A stretch of 23,876 bases of DNA from SAR202 cluster bacterium (lineage in GTDB: Bacteria; Chloroflexota; Dehalococcoidia; Lucifugimonadales; JASMAO01): assembly GCA_030754315.1 (NCBI GenBank), contig JASMAO010000034.1:1-23876 (forward strand), given 5' to 3'. Below are positions 15,193 to 22,867 of this stretch, one piece after another (positions within the stretch are counted from its first letter, which is position 1; every line of letters starts with the position of its first letter). The translations under genes and the position numbers were made by a program. The notes beneath the pieces were generated by a model, which saw nothing but the letters and a program-made list of their open reading frames with translations, did no database searches and was not told the origin of the DNA.

Positions 15193-16815
15193 ATGCCTCC
15201 TTTACACAGCAACAATCGCCAATTAGACCTAGTCGAAGGCAAATCTATCTTTGACTATGCTGACACCCTCAAGATACGTGTACCCACATCTTGTGGACGC
15301 AGCGGAGAATGTCACGAATGCATCGTGGACATACGCCGCGGGATTGGCGCACTGACTCCCCCTACCGAAGCGGAGGGGTTCCTGCGGGGAGTCTACAGGT
15401 TAGCATGCCAAGCCCGTATTAGTGACCCTAGTGCAGACGTTGAGTTCGCTGCCCTCCGCAGGCAGCCGCGCATCCTCACTGATTCCGTCCGGCGCGCGGT
15501 TGATCTGGATCCCATGGTGGTCCGTCGGGGTGATGGCGTATTCCGGACCGACAAGCGAATCGACGATTACCGCGGCGGGATATACGGCATCGCTGTCGAC
15601 GTTGGCACTACCACGGTTGTTATGAATTTGGCCGAGCTAGAATCGGGTGAACTCATTTACACCGCCTCATTTGAAAATCCACAGCGATTCGGCGGCAGCG
15701 ACATCATGCATCGCATTTCCTACGATAGCGGTGAATTTCATGGCGAACTCCAGCAGGTGATTCTTTCGGCAATCAACTTCGAAATCGGCGATATGTGCCG
15801 TCGTCTTAAAATCCGACGACGACATATCTATGACATGGTGGTTGTAGGAAATTCCACCATGAGGGACATCTTTTTCGGAATTGATGTCCAGTCCATCGGG
15901 GAAAAACCGTACAAATCCTTGACAGAGTTTGAATTGGACTCAGGCACCCGAGATTCCACATCCATCACGGTCAATTCTAAAGAACTCGGTCTCAGGATTT
16001 TCCCGGCAGCGAATGTATACAGCGGCCCAATCGTTAGAGGGCACGTTGGCGCGGACGTGGCTGCAGATTTGCTTGCTATCGGCATGGACCAGCAAGAGGA
16101 TTCCTTGATGCTCATCGACGTAGGTACAAACACAGAGGTCATCGTTGGCAACAAAGACTACATGTTAGCGGCCTCTTGTCCAGCAGGGCCAGCCTTCGAA
16201 GGAGGGCAGGTCACCTATGGTATGCCAGGTTATAAAGGCGCCGTAGAGAAGGTCAAACTGGAAGGGGATTCATGCACATATGTCACCATCGGTGGCGGTG
16301 AGCCTCAAGGAATCTGCGGTTCGGGCCTCGTTGACCTACTTGCTGAATTACGTCGTTCCGGCAAAATGAACCCGCTCGGTGTTTTTGAAAACGGCGAGTC
16401 TGAATTTTACTTCGCACCAGATAAGGGCATGTATATCTCACGAGCCGACGTAAGCGCTCTAGCACAGGCGAAATCCGCGAATTACTCCGGTCAGTGGATA
16501 GTCCTTAGGAAATACGGTGTCCCTCTAAACCAGATATCCAGGCTCTGTCTTGCCGGCGGATTCGCCAACTATTTGGACACTAGTAACGCTATCGAGGTTG
16601 GGTTCATAGCGAATCTACACACGAGCAAGATAGAGAAAGTAGGAAACGCCGCTTTGGAAGGCGCCACGCTTATGCTATTATCTCGCGAGATGCGTGGCAT
16701 CGTCGAGGAAATGGTACGGCGTGTGGAGCATGTCGAGTTAGAATCCATCCCCGACTTCTTCGACATCTTCGTCGAAGGCTGTTTATTCAAGCCCATGAAT
16801 ACAACGATAGCATAG
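15193..16815 (+). CDS. Ferredoxin/ASKHA-domain corrinoid reductive activator (RACE/RamA-like, DUF4445)
   Basis: A 540-residue ATP-dependent activator that should reduce inactive Co(II) corrinoid proteins to Co(I). The N-terminal domain carries a 2Fe-2S ferredoxin site PTSCGRSGECHEC with Cys34, Cys40, Cys43 and Cys72. After a linker comes the ASKHA (actin/hsp70-like) ATPase part: GIAVDVGTTTVV (132-143), VVVGNSTM (216-223), LIDVGTNTEVIVG (308-319), GICGSGLVDLL and LCLAGGFANYLD near the C-terminus. At 540 residues it is shorter than many RACE proteins (about 600-650), consistent with a short linker. It takes the place of the SAM-dependent reactivation domain of MetH, which is absent from this cluster. 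The ATG lacks a clear ribosome binding site; the frame stays open eight codons upstream to a TAG, so a non-ATG start cannot be excluded. The PhyH gene begins 31 bases after its stop. Confidence 0.93.
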   Translation: MPPLHSNNRQLDLVEGKSIFDYADTLKIRVPTSCGRSGECHECIVDIRRGIGALTPPTEAEGFLRGVYRLACQARISDPSADVEFAALRRQPRILTDSVRRAVDLDPMVVRRGDGVFRTDKRIDDYRGGIYGIAVDVGTTTVVMNLAELESGELIYTASFENPQRFGGSDIMHRISYDSGEFHGELQQVILSAINFEIGDMCRRLKIRRRHIYDMVVVGNSTMRDIFFGIDVQSIGEKPYKSLTEFELDSGTRDSTSITVNSKELGLRIFPAANVYSGPIVRGHVGADVAADLLAIGMDQQEDSLMLIDVGTNTEVIVGNKDYMLAASCPAGPAFEGGQVTYGMPGYKGAVEKVKLEGDSCTYVTIGGGEPQGICGSGLVDLLAELRRSGKMNPLGVFENGESEFYFAPDKGMYISRADVSALAQAKSANYSGQWIVLRKYGVPLNQISRLCLAGGFANYLDTSNAIEVGFIANLHTSKIEKVGNAALEGATLMLLSREMRGIVEEMVRRVEHVELESIPDFFDIFVEGCLFKPMNTTIA

Positions 16816-16846
16816 GCCACACAAACAGGAGGGTTACCAAACAACC

Positions 16847-17707
16847 ATGGAGACACCGATCAACACAGACTTAGACATCGATTTGGCAAAGGTCAAGTTG
16901 ACAGAGTATGGCTATGTGTTACTGCCTAACCTGATCGACAGGGAAGCAGCTACCCAAATGGCCGAGCGCCTTAAGGAGCTTTCTCTTCGTAGGGCTGACA
17001 GCGCGAATCCTTTCCGACACCTTGGAAATTTATTCAACCACCTCGAGCCCGACGAGTGCGACTCGTTCCTGCCGTTGATTACCAACCCCGTAGTCCTCAG
17101 CCTGGCCCACCACGTTCTTGGTGAAGGCTTTCAGGCCATAGGGTCCAGCGTGGCATGGACAAAACCCGGCACGCAAGCGAGCGGTATCCACGGAGATGTT
17201 CCTATGGGTTGGTTCGCCGAGCACAGCAGGCCTTTCCCCGAAAATATCTGCTTCATCGTCCAGTGCAACTGGATGCTCACCGACTTCACCCGAGAAAATG
17301 GCGCCACAGAACTACTTCCCATGAGCCACCGCCTTGGGATTCCAAACATGTGGCCTGATGAGAACGGCGATTTCCATTTTATGAACGAGCAGGTAAAGAA
17401 GCTCAGGGCTGAACTTGAGGGCGGTGACCCAAGCAACCGGCTTGTTGCGGCCGAAGGCAGCGCGGGGTCAGCCGTGGTCTTCCTTGGCGGTATGTGGCAT
17501 CGATCGGGTGCTAATGTTACCGCGGACGAGGATCGAGTGGGGGTCCTTACACCATATCACGCTAGGTGGGTCGAACCCGGCTGGGGCCTTGGGATAAAAG
17601 ACTCGCTGCTAAAGCGAGAGGTTCGGGACCGCATGCCGGCGCATGTTCAGGAAATGAGTTGGCACGTCACCGAAGATTACCCAGATCGCGACGACTATCC
17701 AAACTAG
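16847..17707 (+). CDS. Phytanoyl-CoA dioxygenase (PhyH) family Fe(II)/2-oxoglutarate oxygenase
   Basis: A 286-residue non-heme iron oxygenase. The iron triad is visible as HGD (His115, Asp117) and His218 in GGMWHRSGANVT, with Arg230 (DEDRVGV) placed for the 2-oxoglutarate carboxylate; NGATELLPMSH (151-161) is the typical core turn of the family. The enzyme should hydroxylate a small organic molecule, coupled to decarboxylation of 2-oxoglutarate; many relatives act on acyl-CoA, quaternary amines or other natural compounds. Lying 31 bases after the corrinoid activator, it is likely in the same transcript, which suggests either that it prepares a methylated substrate or oxidatively removes part of it. 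AGGAGGG lies 13 bases before the ATG, a rather long spacing. Its stop codon shares CTAG with the stop of the convergent hydrolase gene. Confidence 0.9.
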   Translation: METPINTDLDIDLAKVKLTEYGYVLLPNLIDREAATQMAERLKELSLRRADSANPFRHLGNLFNHLEPDECDSFLPLITNPVVLSLAHHVLGEGFQAIGSSVAWTKPGTQASGIHGDVPMGWFAEHSRPFPENICFIVQCNWMLTDFTRENGATELLPMSHRLGIPNMWPDENGDFHFMNEQVKKLRAELEGGDPSNRLVAAEGSAGSAVVFLGGMWHRSGANVTADEDRVGVLTPYHARWVEPGWGLGIKDSLLKREVRDRMPAHVQEMSWHVTEDYPDRDDYPN

Positions 17708-18408
17708 TTATCCAACAACTGGTCGGCCAGGTCTGCAAAGTTCTTGGCTACTATACCGGGTTTATATACAGACTCGTCTGGGGGTAATCCATACCTGTTC
17801 ACATACGCAGCTTCAAACCCGCACGCTCTAGCACCCACAACATCAAAGCCGTGGGATGACACCATCATTAACTCCGCTGGATCTGATTGGAGCAACCGGG
17901 CAGCGAATCGATAGACAGCAGGATGGGGCTTGAAAAATCCTGCCGATTCAACTGAAATAAGCTTATCGAAGTCAAAGCTGATCTGTTTTTCCGCAACGTG
18001 CTCTAGAAGCCACTGATCCCCGTTAGAAAGGGCCACTACCGCAAATCGTTCTTTTAGTCGCTGGAGCGCTAGGGCAGCGTCACCAAATGGCATCAGTTCA
18101 CGAAATGACCCGATCACCCTATCAACCCTCGCATCAGAGACTTCTATATTATTGTCTTTCAGACAATACACTAGTGCCCTTCGACACGTCTCCAGGTAGC
18201 CACTGTGGCCCAACATCAGAAGACTGTCTTGAAACTGTTCTAGTCGCTGCCGAGCACGCCATTGCAGCCATAGCTCGCTTGCATCCAGAACAGGCTCTTT
18301 ACCCTCAAGAAGGATCTCCAAAGGCTTAGATAGACTACTGCCAAGATCCAGTACAGTGCCGAAGACGTCGAACGTTAATGTCGTAACCCGCCGTAGAGTA
18401 AGGTGCAT
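17704..18408 (-). CDS. HAD-superfamily hydrolase, L-2-haloacid dehalogenase-like (type II)
   Basis: A 234-residue HAD enzyme. It shows LTFDVFGTVLDLG with nucleophile Asp14 and Thr18, an Arg in QWRARQ (Arg51), LSNG (Ser128, Asn129), FFKPHPAVY (Lys160, Tyr166) and VSSHGFDVVGARACG (Ser184, Asp189). This is the residue set of L-2-haloacid dehalogenase, except that the Asn at the L-DEX Asn177 position is His186 and the Tyr12 position is Phe16. So it may dehalogenate a 2-haloacid or be a phosphatase of the same subgroup; haloacetate use in the wild is not shown. The start ATG at 18408 has no strong ribosome binding site. It is the last gene of a leftward group, 89 bases after the TIM-barrel gene, and ends tail-to-tail with PhyH. 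Confidence 0.82.
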   Translation of the reverse strand: MHLTLRRVTTLTFDVFGTVLDLGSSLSKPLEILLEGKEPVLDASELWLQWRARQRLEQFQDSLLMLGHSGYLETCRRALVYCLKDNNIEVSDARVDRVIGSFRELMPFGDAALALQRLKERFAVVALSNGDQWLLEHVAEKQISFDFDKLISVESAGFFKPHPAVYRFAARLLQSDPAELMMVSSHGFDVVGARACGFEAAYVNRYGLPPDESVYKPGIVAKNFADLADQLLDN

Positions 18409-18497
18409 AACAATCCAGCTTTGACATGCCGGAGGCGCCTAAATCCGAATTTGATCCTTTCAGTTGGACTTGGATCCCACAGTGAGGCTCACTATTA

Positions 18498-19316
18498 CTA
18501 CAGTTCTTGAATGTAAACCAGTTCTTCCTCAAGATCCTTAATGGTATAGAAGTGCTCCAAGTGGAGTGTGGCGTCCAGGTCTTTGATAGATCGATGTATC
18601 GAAACAGGAAGAGTGCCCTTGCCTAGAATAGCGTGTTGATCGATTCGGCCCCTCGTGTCATAAAGGAAATTGTCATTCCAGTGCACGTGTCTAATCAACT
18701 CTGGTTTATCTAGGAACGACAATGCAACCCGCATCCGCTTCTCATCATCAGCCACGGTGTGTGAATATGTTGCCAGGTGACTCGAGTCCAAACAGAGTCC
18801 GACATTCGGTCGATCTATATCAATACAGATGCCGACCCACTCCTCGGGCGATGCGCCAAACACCCGATTGCGATCCTGCCAATCCACTTGATCGGCGGTG
18901 ATGTCGTTTCTTATCCCGGTCCAGTGCGCATTGCCATTTTCCAAAACGATTTCTATTCCATTCTCTTCCGCTTTGCGGGCAATCTGACGGAAGCCGTCGA
19001 TCATTCGATCATAGGTTCCCTCATGCCCTTCCAATTGTGCCTCATCTCTCCAGCGTTTTGGTGGGAAGTGAAGGTTGATCTGTTTTAGATTCGGCATGCC
19101 TCGAACCATATCTACATAGCCTAGCATGACACCAATAGATTCTTTCCTAAACGCATCATTTTTGGCGGCGATATTCCATCGAGTTCCATTTTCCATATAG
19201 GGCCCGTGTCCGCTAACCATTATCTCTGCGAACGGATTATAGTCAGCGATGCCTTGATGAGCCGCTCCTTCTGTCAAAAGACCGAGGCGGTTAAGATTAT
19301 TCAGCCCAACGCTCAT
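18498..19316 (-). CDS. Sugar phosphate isomerase/epimerase-like TIM barrel (xylose-isomerase/AP-endonuclease-2 family)
   Basis: A 272-residue TIM barrel with a metal site typical of this family: VLENGNAHW (Glu126), LCLDSSHLATYSH (Asp177, His180), RHVHWNDN (His210/His212) and LHLEHFY (Glu254), plus the late ILGKG turn. Members isomerise or epimerise sugars and sugar acids or inositol derivatives with Mn, Mg or Co; a few cleave DNA. The substrate is unknown, but the DapA-family lyase upstream and the HAD hydrolase downstream point to catabolism of a sugar-acid-like compound. The ATG at 19316 was chosen because the barrel starts shortly after it; an in-frame TTG 33 bases upstream is possible, and neither has a clear ribosome binding site. 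Confidence 0.8.
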   Translation of the reverse strand: MSVGLNNLNRLGLLTEGAAHQGIADYNPFAEIMVSGHGPYMENGTRWNIAAKNDAFRKESIGVMLGYVDMVRGMPNLKQINLHFPPKRWRDEAQLEGHEGTYDRMIDGFRQIARKAEENGIEIVLENGNAHWTGIRNDITADQVDWQDRNRVFGASPEEWVGICIDIDRPNVGLCLDSSHLATYSHTVADDEKRMRVALSFLDKPELIRHVHWNDNFLYDTRGRIDQHAILGKGTLPVSIHRSIKDLDATLHLEHFYTIKDLEEELVYIQEL

Positions 19317-19514
19317 TGGTGCAGAAAGTGGGTGCTTCAAACTACGCAAACCTGATAGCCCTTACGCTTCAACAAGCTCTTGCTTTCTCCTCTGCGAGTT
19401 TAGAGTGTTTTCTGTATGAACCCTTTGATTATAGACACACGTCTATAGAAAATCCCCGCTTCCATAAAATCCGTTTCAGCCGCATTTTACGGGCCACAGA
19501 AACTCAGTCTCCTC

Positions 19515-20408
19515 TTAATCATCTTGTTTTAATAAGCCTAGTCTATCGAGGCCATTGTGTATTTGTAGGCGCTCATCATCAGTTAGCGGAGACAGTGGTG
19601 GCCTCGCAGAACCACAGTCGATTCCCACCCGTAGTCCAGCAGCATATTTTATAGACGAGGGAAATGATCCTATTCCTACCACTACTTCAATCACTGCGTT
19701 AGCACGTCGCTGGGCTTCACGTGCTCCCTCGACATCACCTTTATTAAAAGCATCGAATATCTTCACCCAGAACTCTGGCGCTACACACGGCGGCCCATCT
19801 ATCATGCCGCATGCACCTATCGTTAGCCCGGGCAACATCAGGCCGGACATACCAATGAAGCAACTCAATCCCATTTCCGCAAAAACACCAATGTTCGCAA
19901 ACAAAGTAGAGGAGTGCTTCAATCCGGCAGCTTGGGGTACTCCATCCTTAATCTTTTGCATCAATGTGGGGGAGATGTCTATCCCGGTTGCTCCAGGCAG
20001 ATTGTAAGCGAAGAGTGGCAGGTCGGCTGCTGCACCAACAACCCTGTAGTATTCGACAATAGCTTCATCCGAAGCTCCGTAGAAAAATGGGGGCACGGCG
20101 CAAATGGCCTGAACCCCCGCTCGAGCGGCATACTCCGCTTGTCGCGCAGCCTGAACGGTGGTGTTGGCGCCAACGTGCATGATGTTATTGACACGGCCCT
20201 GCCCTTGATCGGCACAAATCTCAGATATTCTATTGTTCTCTTCTTCCGTCAAAAGTACGCTTTCACCCGTGCCTCCGGCCACCCAGAAACCATGAACGCC
20301 CCTTTGTATGTTGAACTCTAGTACTTGCCGCAAAGCCTCTTCATTGAGGCTCCCTTCCTCTGTCATAGGCGTCACAATCGCCGGGTAAACTCCCCTAAAC
20401 TCCGTCAT
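19515..20408 (-). CDS. Dihydrodipicolinate synthase/N-acetylneuraminate lyase family aldolase or dehydratase
   Basis: A 297-residue class-I (Schiff base) lyase. Motifs: GVYPAIVTPMTEEGSLN at the N-terminus, WVAGGTGESVLLTEEE, VGANTTVQAARQAEYAARAG, FAYNLPG (Tyr135) and AAGLKHSS with the Schiff-base lysine Lys164. These define the DapA/NanA superfamily, which adds or removes pyruvate or dehydrates keto sugar acids. A true DapA role is less likely because no lysine-pathway gene is adjacent; a catabolic role with the TIM-barrel gene 198 bases downstream fits better. The start at ATG 20408 was preferred to one six codons upstream because GAGAGG precedes it at about 6 bases. An aldehyde dehydrogenase is divergent across a 488-base region, which would fit a semialdehyde product, but this is inference. 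Confidence 0.88.
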   Translation of the reverse strand: MTEFRGVYPAIVTPMTEEGSLNEEALRQVLEFNIQRGVHGFWVAGGTGESVLLTEEENNRISEICADQGQGRVNNIMHVGANTTVQAARQAEYAARAGVQAICAVPPFFYGASDEAIVEYYRVVGAAADLPLFAYNLPGATGIDISPTLMQKIKDGVPQAAGLKHSSTLFANIGVFAEMGLSCFIGMSGLMLPGLTIGACGMIDGPPCVAPEFWVKIFDAFNKGDVEGAREAQRRANAVIEVVVGIGSFPSSIKYAAGLRVGIDCGSARPPLSPLTDDERLQIHNGLDRLGLLKQDD

Positions 20409-20896
20409 GCCATCCCTCTCTTCCATACGAACGTATTTGTGGTCTTTTGGATGCTGTCATTGTATCACCGAAGATCTGCCGATACAGTGCAATCCTCAGC
20501 CCTTACCAACCTACCTCTAATTAAAGATCCCCATGTCCTCCAACTTTATTCACTTTCAGGTTGCCATCTTATGTAAGTTGAGGCCGCCGGGACGAGAATT
20601 AATTTGTCCCCGGGATAATCACGAAATCCATTTTTGCCGAAATCAGGCGTTTTTCTCCACAGCGACAACGGAAACACGCACATACACACAACGCCCGCTG
20701 ATAGTATAGTACCTACCGCGCTAATACACTCGATTGCTTGTTTTACTGTGGAGGTCTCTATGTGACCAGTCCAACAATGTGCCTGTATCACTAAAGTTTT
20801 GGCTTTTTATTTCTGTAAAATACAGCCTGTCCTGCGGAAATAGGGTAAGCATCTCTAATATAAGTTAGTCTGTTTCGACATCAAGGAGGACTCCAA
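20409..20896. promoter_or_regulatory. 488-base divergent intergenic region with imperfect inverted repeat
   Basis: This region separates the leftward DapA-family gene from the rightward aldehyde dehydrogenase gene and should hold both promoters. An imperfect inverted repeat is visible: CCGGGAC (20587-20593) and GTCCCCGG (20606-20613), with one bulged base around a 12-base AT-rich loop, a possible operator or RNA hairpin. AATATAAGTTAG (20857-20868) may hold a -10 box (TATAAG) for the dehydrogenase. On the - strand TACAAT lies close to the DapA-family gene but lacks a matching -35. A - strand frame of 81 residues at 20546-20791 has no ribosome binding site and no recognisable family. Confidence 0.45.
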
Positions 20897-22309
20897 ATGA
20901 AAATGTATGTTGCTGGCAAATGGATAAACAAAGCAGCGACAGTCGATGTCATTAATCCATACGACGGCAGCGTCATCGACACGGTGCCGCAGGCTTCTGT
21001 CGATGACGTAAACAGTGCCCTCTCCAGCGCCGTGAAGGGTGCCGAAGTTATGCGGAAAATATCAGGATACGATCGCTTCGAAATGCTTAGAAAAGCCGCT
21101 GATTTGTTAGCAGATCGCACCGAGGATTTCGGACGCACTATCACAATGGAGGAAGGAAAGACTATCGTCGAGGGCCGTACAGAGGTGAGTCGTGCAGTTC
21201 AAACCATCAGCCTATCTGGAGAGGAGGCTAAACGCCTCGGCGGTGATGTCGTACCACTTGATGGAGCTCCTGGATGGGAAGGTCAACTTGGCTTTACCCT
21301 GAGGGTCCCATGTGGCATCGTAGTAGCTATCAGCCCGTTCAACTTTCCACTTAATTTAGTCTGCCACAAGGTCGGACCGGCACTTGCCGCAGGCAACGCT
21401 GTAATAATCAAACCGGCCACAGACACCCCACTTTCTGCCCTCAAGCTTACCGAGGTTCTCTTAGAATCCGGGTTCCCCGCAGAGGCGATCCAATGCGTTA
21501 CGGGCAGGGGCGGATCTATAGGCCCCGCCCTCGTAGCTGACCCACGAGTACGCAAGGTCACTTTCACGGGTAGCAAGGAAATCGGAGAGCAAATTTGTAA
21601 AACAGCAGGTCTTAAAAAAGTAACTATGGAACTCGGTTCCAACTCGCCTCTGATCGTCATGCCAGATGCCGATATGAGCAAAGTCGTTGCCGCAACCATT
21701 AGTAGCGGTTTCTCAAATGCGGGTCAAGTGTGTATATCTGCTCAGAGAATCATTACCAACGCAAAGGTCTACGACGATTACCTGGACGCTCTGAAGGTAG
21801 GTGTAGAGGCAATTAGCACTGGCGACCCCATGGAAGACTCCGTCAAGATGGGTCCTATGGTCCGTGCAGACGACGCCGAACGCGTTAACGGTTGGATCAA
21901 AGAAGCAGTTGATGCCGGCGCCCGAACTATAACTGGTGGCGAATACTCTGGTGCAATGCACCAACCTACCGTCATCGCCGATGTAAAACCGGATATGCGC
22001 GTGTCGTGTGAGGAGCTGTTCGGGCCAGCTGTGGCAGTAACTCCATTTGTTGACATCGACGAGGCAATTCACATGGCCAACGACTCCGAGTATGGGCTAA
22101 GTGCTGGCATCTTCACCCAGGACATCGACTGGGCCATGAAGTTCGCAAGCGAGGTTCACTCCGGCAATCTGATGATCAACTCAGGACCGCAATGGCGCGC
22201 AGATCTGATGCCCTACGGCGGGGTCAAAGACAGTGGCATGGGGAAAGAGGGTCCGAAATACGCGGTCAATGAGATGACTGAGTTAAAGCTCGTTGTCTAC
22301 CACCCATGA
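20897..22309 (+). CDS. NAD(P)-dependent aldehyde dehydrogenase family protein
   Basis: A 470-residue aldehyde dehydrogenase that oxidises an aldehyde to a carboxylate. Catalytic residues are all present: Asn149 in SPFNFPLNL, Lys172 in IIKPATDTPLSA, Glu245 in TMELGSNSP and nucleophile Cys279 in NAGQVCISAQRI; the GS turn FTGSKEIGE (223-231) belongs to the cofactor site. The C-terminus PYGGVKDSGMGKEGPKYAV is typical. The sequence style (MKMYVAGKW at the start, ELKLVVYHP at the end) resembles lactaldehyde, glyceraldehyde-3-phosphate and phosphono- or sulfolactaldehyde-type dehydrogenases, but the substrate cannot be set from the sequence. A strong AAGGAGGA lies 7 bases upstream of the ATG. Possible functional pairing with the divergent DapA-family lyase. 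Confidence 0.92.
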   Translation: MKMYVAGKWINKAATVDVINPYDGSVIDTVPQASVDDVNSALSSAVKGAEVMRKISGYDRFEMLRKAADLLADRTEDFGRTITMEEGKTIVEGRTEVSRAVQTISLSGEEAKRLGGDVVPLDGAPGWEGQLGFTLRVPCGIVVAISPFNFPLNLVCHKVGPALAAGNAVIIKPATDTPLSALKLTEVLLESGFPAEAIQCVTGRGGSIGPALVADPRVRKVTFTGSKEIGEQICKTAGLKKVTMELGSNSPLIVMPDADMSKVVAATISSGFSNAGQVCISAQRIITNAKVYDDYLDALKVGVEAISTGDPMEDSVKMGPMVRADDAERVNGWIKEAVDAGARTITGGEYSGAMHQPTVIADVKPDMRVSCEELFGPAVAVTPFVDIDEAIHMANDSEYGLSAGIFTQDIDWAMKFASEVHSGNLMINSGPQWRADLMPYGGVKDSGMGKEGPKYAVNEMTELKLVVYHP

Positions 22310-22399
22310 GGCCTCGAATTCGATGCCGGAGGAGTTCGATTCCAGGCAACTAATAACACACGGTGGAAAGAAAAGCAGGAGAAAGCAACCTGGCATACA

Positions 22400-22429
22400 T
22401 TGACTAGAAAGCCTTGCCAGCGATAGAAT
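22400..22429 (+). promoter_or_regulatory. Sigma-70-type promoter for the Fe-S carrier gene
   Basis: TTGACT (22400-22405; 5 of 6) and TAGAAT (22424-22429; 5 of 6) are separated by 18 bases in the 161-base gap after the aldehyde dehydrogenase gene. Transcription would start near 22436 and leave a leader of about 35 bases before the TTG start at 22471. The match supports separate expression of the Fe-S carrier/YgfZ pair. Confidence 0.6.
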
Positions 22430-22470
22430 AGCGGAACCCCCCGTTGGGAATTCGCACAGGATAAGCTGCA

Positions 22471-22830
22471 TTGACTCCGACTCAACAAAAGAACGGAAAG
22501 CCACTCACGATTTCCATATCTAAGGGCGCGGTGAATTATGTCCGGCGATTCGCAGAAGAAGCTGGAATGGCACAGACAAATCTAAGGGTTGGCGTTAAAG
22601 GTGGCGGCTGCTCAGGCCTCACATATGTTCTTGACATGGTCGAATCAGGCAACCCAGAAGACAAGCTAATCGAAGAACATGGCATGAAGCTCTTCGTAGA
22701 CCGAAAATCTTATGTGTTTCTTGCAGGTACAACCCTAGAATACTCCGGCGGCTTGAATGGTAAGGGATTCGTTTTCAATAACCCCAACGCGAAGACCTCC
22801 TGCGGCTGTGGAACATCGTTCAGCGTCTGA
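22471..22830 (+). CDS. A-type iron-sulfur carrier protein (IscA/ErpA/HesB family)
   Basis: A 119-residue scaffold/carrier that receives Fe-S clusters and delivers them to apo-enzymes. The three conserved cysteines are present: Cys47 in GVKGGGCSGLTY and Cys111/Cys113 in NPNAKTSCGCGTSFSV. The late sequence GGLNGKGFVFNNPNAKTSC is close to ErpA-type members. The start is TTG at 22471, with AGGA (22457-22460) 10 bases upstream and a promoter 41 bases before; there is no usable ATG before the conserved core. A YgfZ-family gene begins 37 bases downstream, a linkage that fits since YgfZ assists Fe-S enzyme maturation or repair. Which A-type subgroup it belongs to cannot be settled by eye. Confidence 0.93.
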   Translation: MTPTQQKNGKPLTISISKGAVNYVRRFAEEAGMAQTNLRVGVKGGGCSGLTYVLDMVESGNPEDKLIEEHGMKLFVDRKSYVFLAGTTLEYSGGLNGKGFVFNNPNAKTSCGCGTSFSV

Positions 22831-22867
22831 TTCCCATTGAGCCTGCGAACCGCTCGACGACAAAACG

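Noticed and set aside
20546..20791. An 81-residue - strand frame with a hydrophobic stretch in the divergent region
   Set aside because: The start would be GTG with no ribosome binding site, no family is recognisable and the frame lies where promoters are expected.
22320..22345. GTTCGATTCC resembling a tRNA T-arm after the aldehyde dehydrogenase gene
   Set aside because: No D-arm, anticodon arm or acceptor stem fits; upstream bases are dehydrogenase coding sequence.
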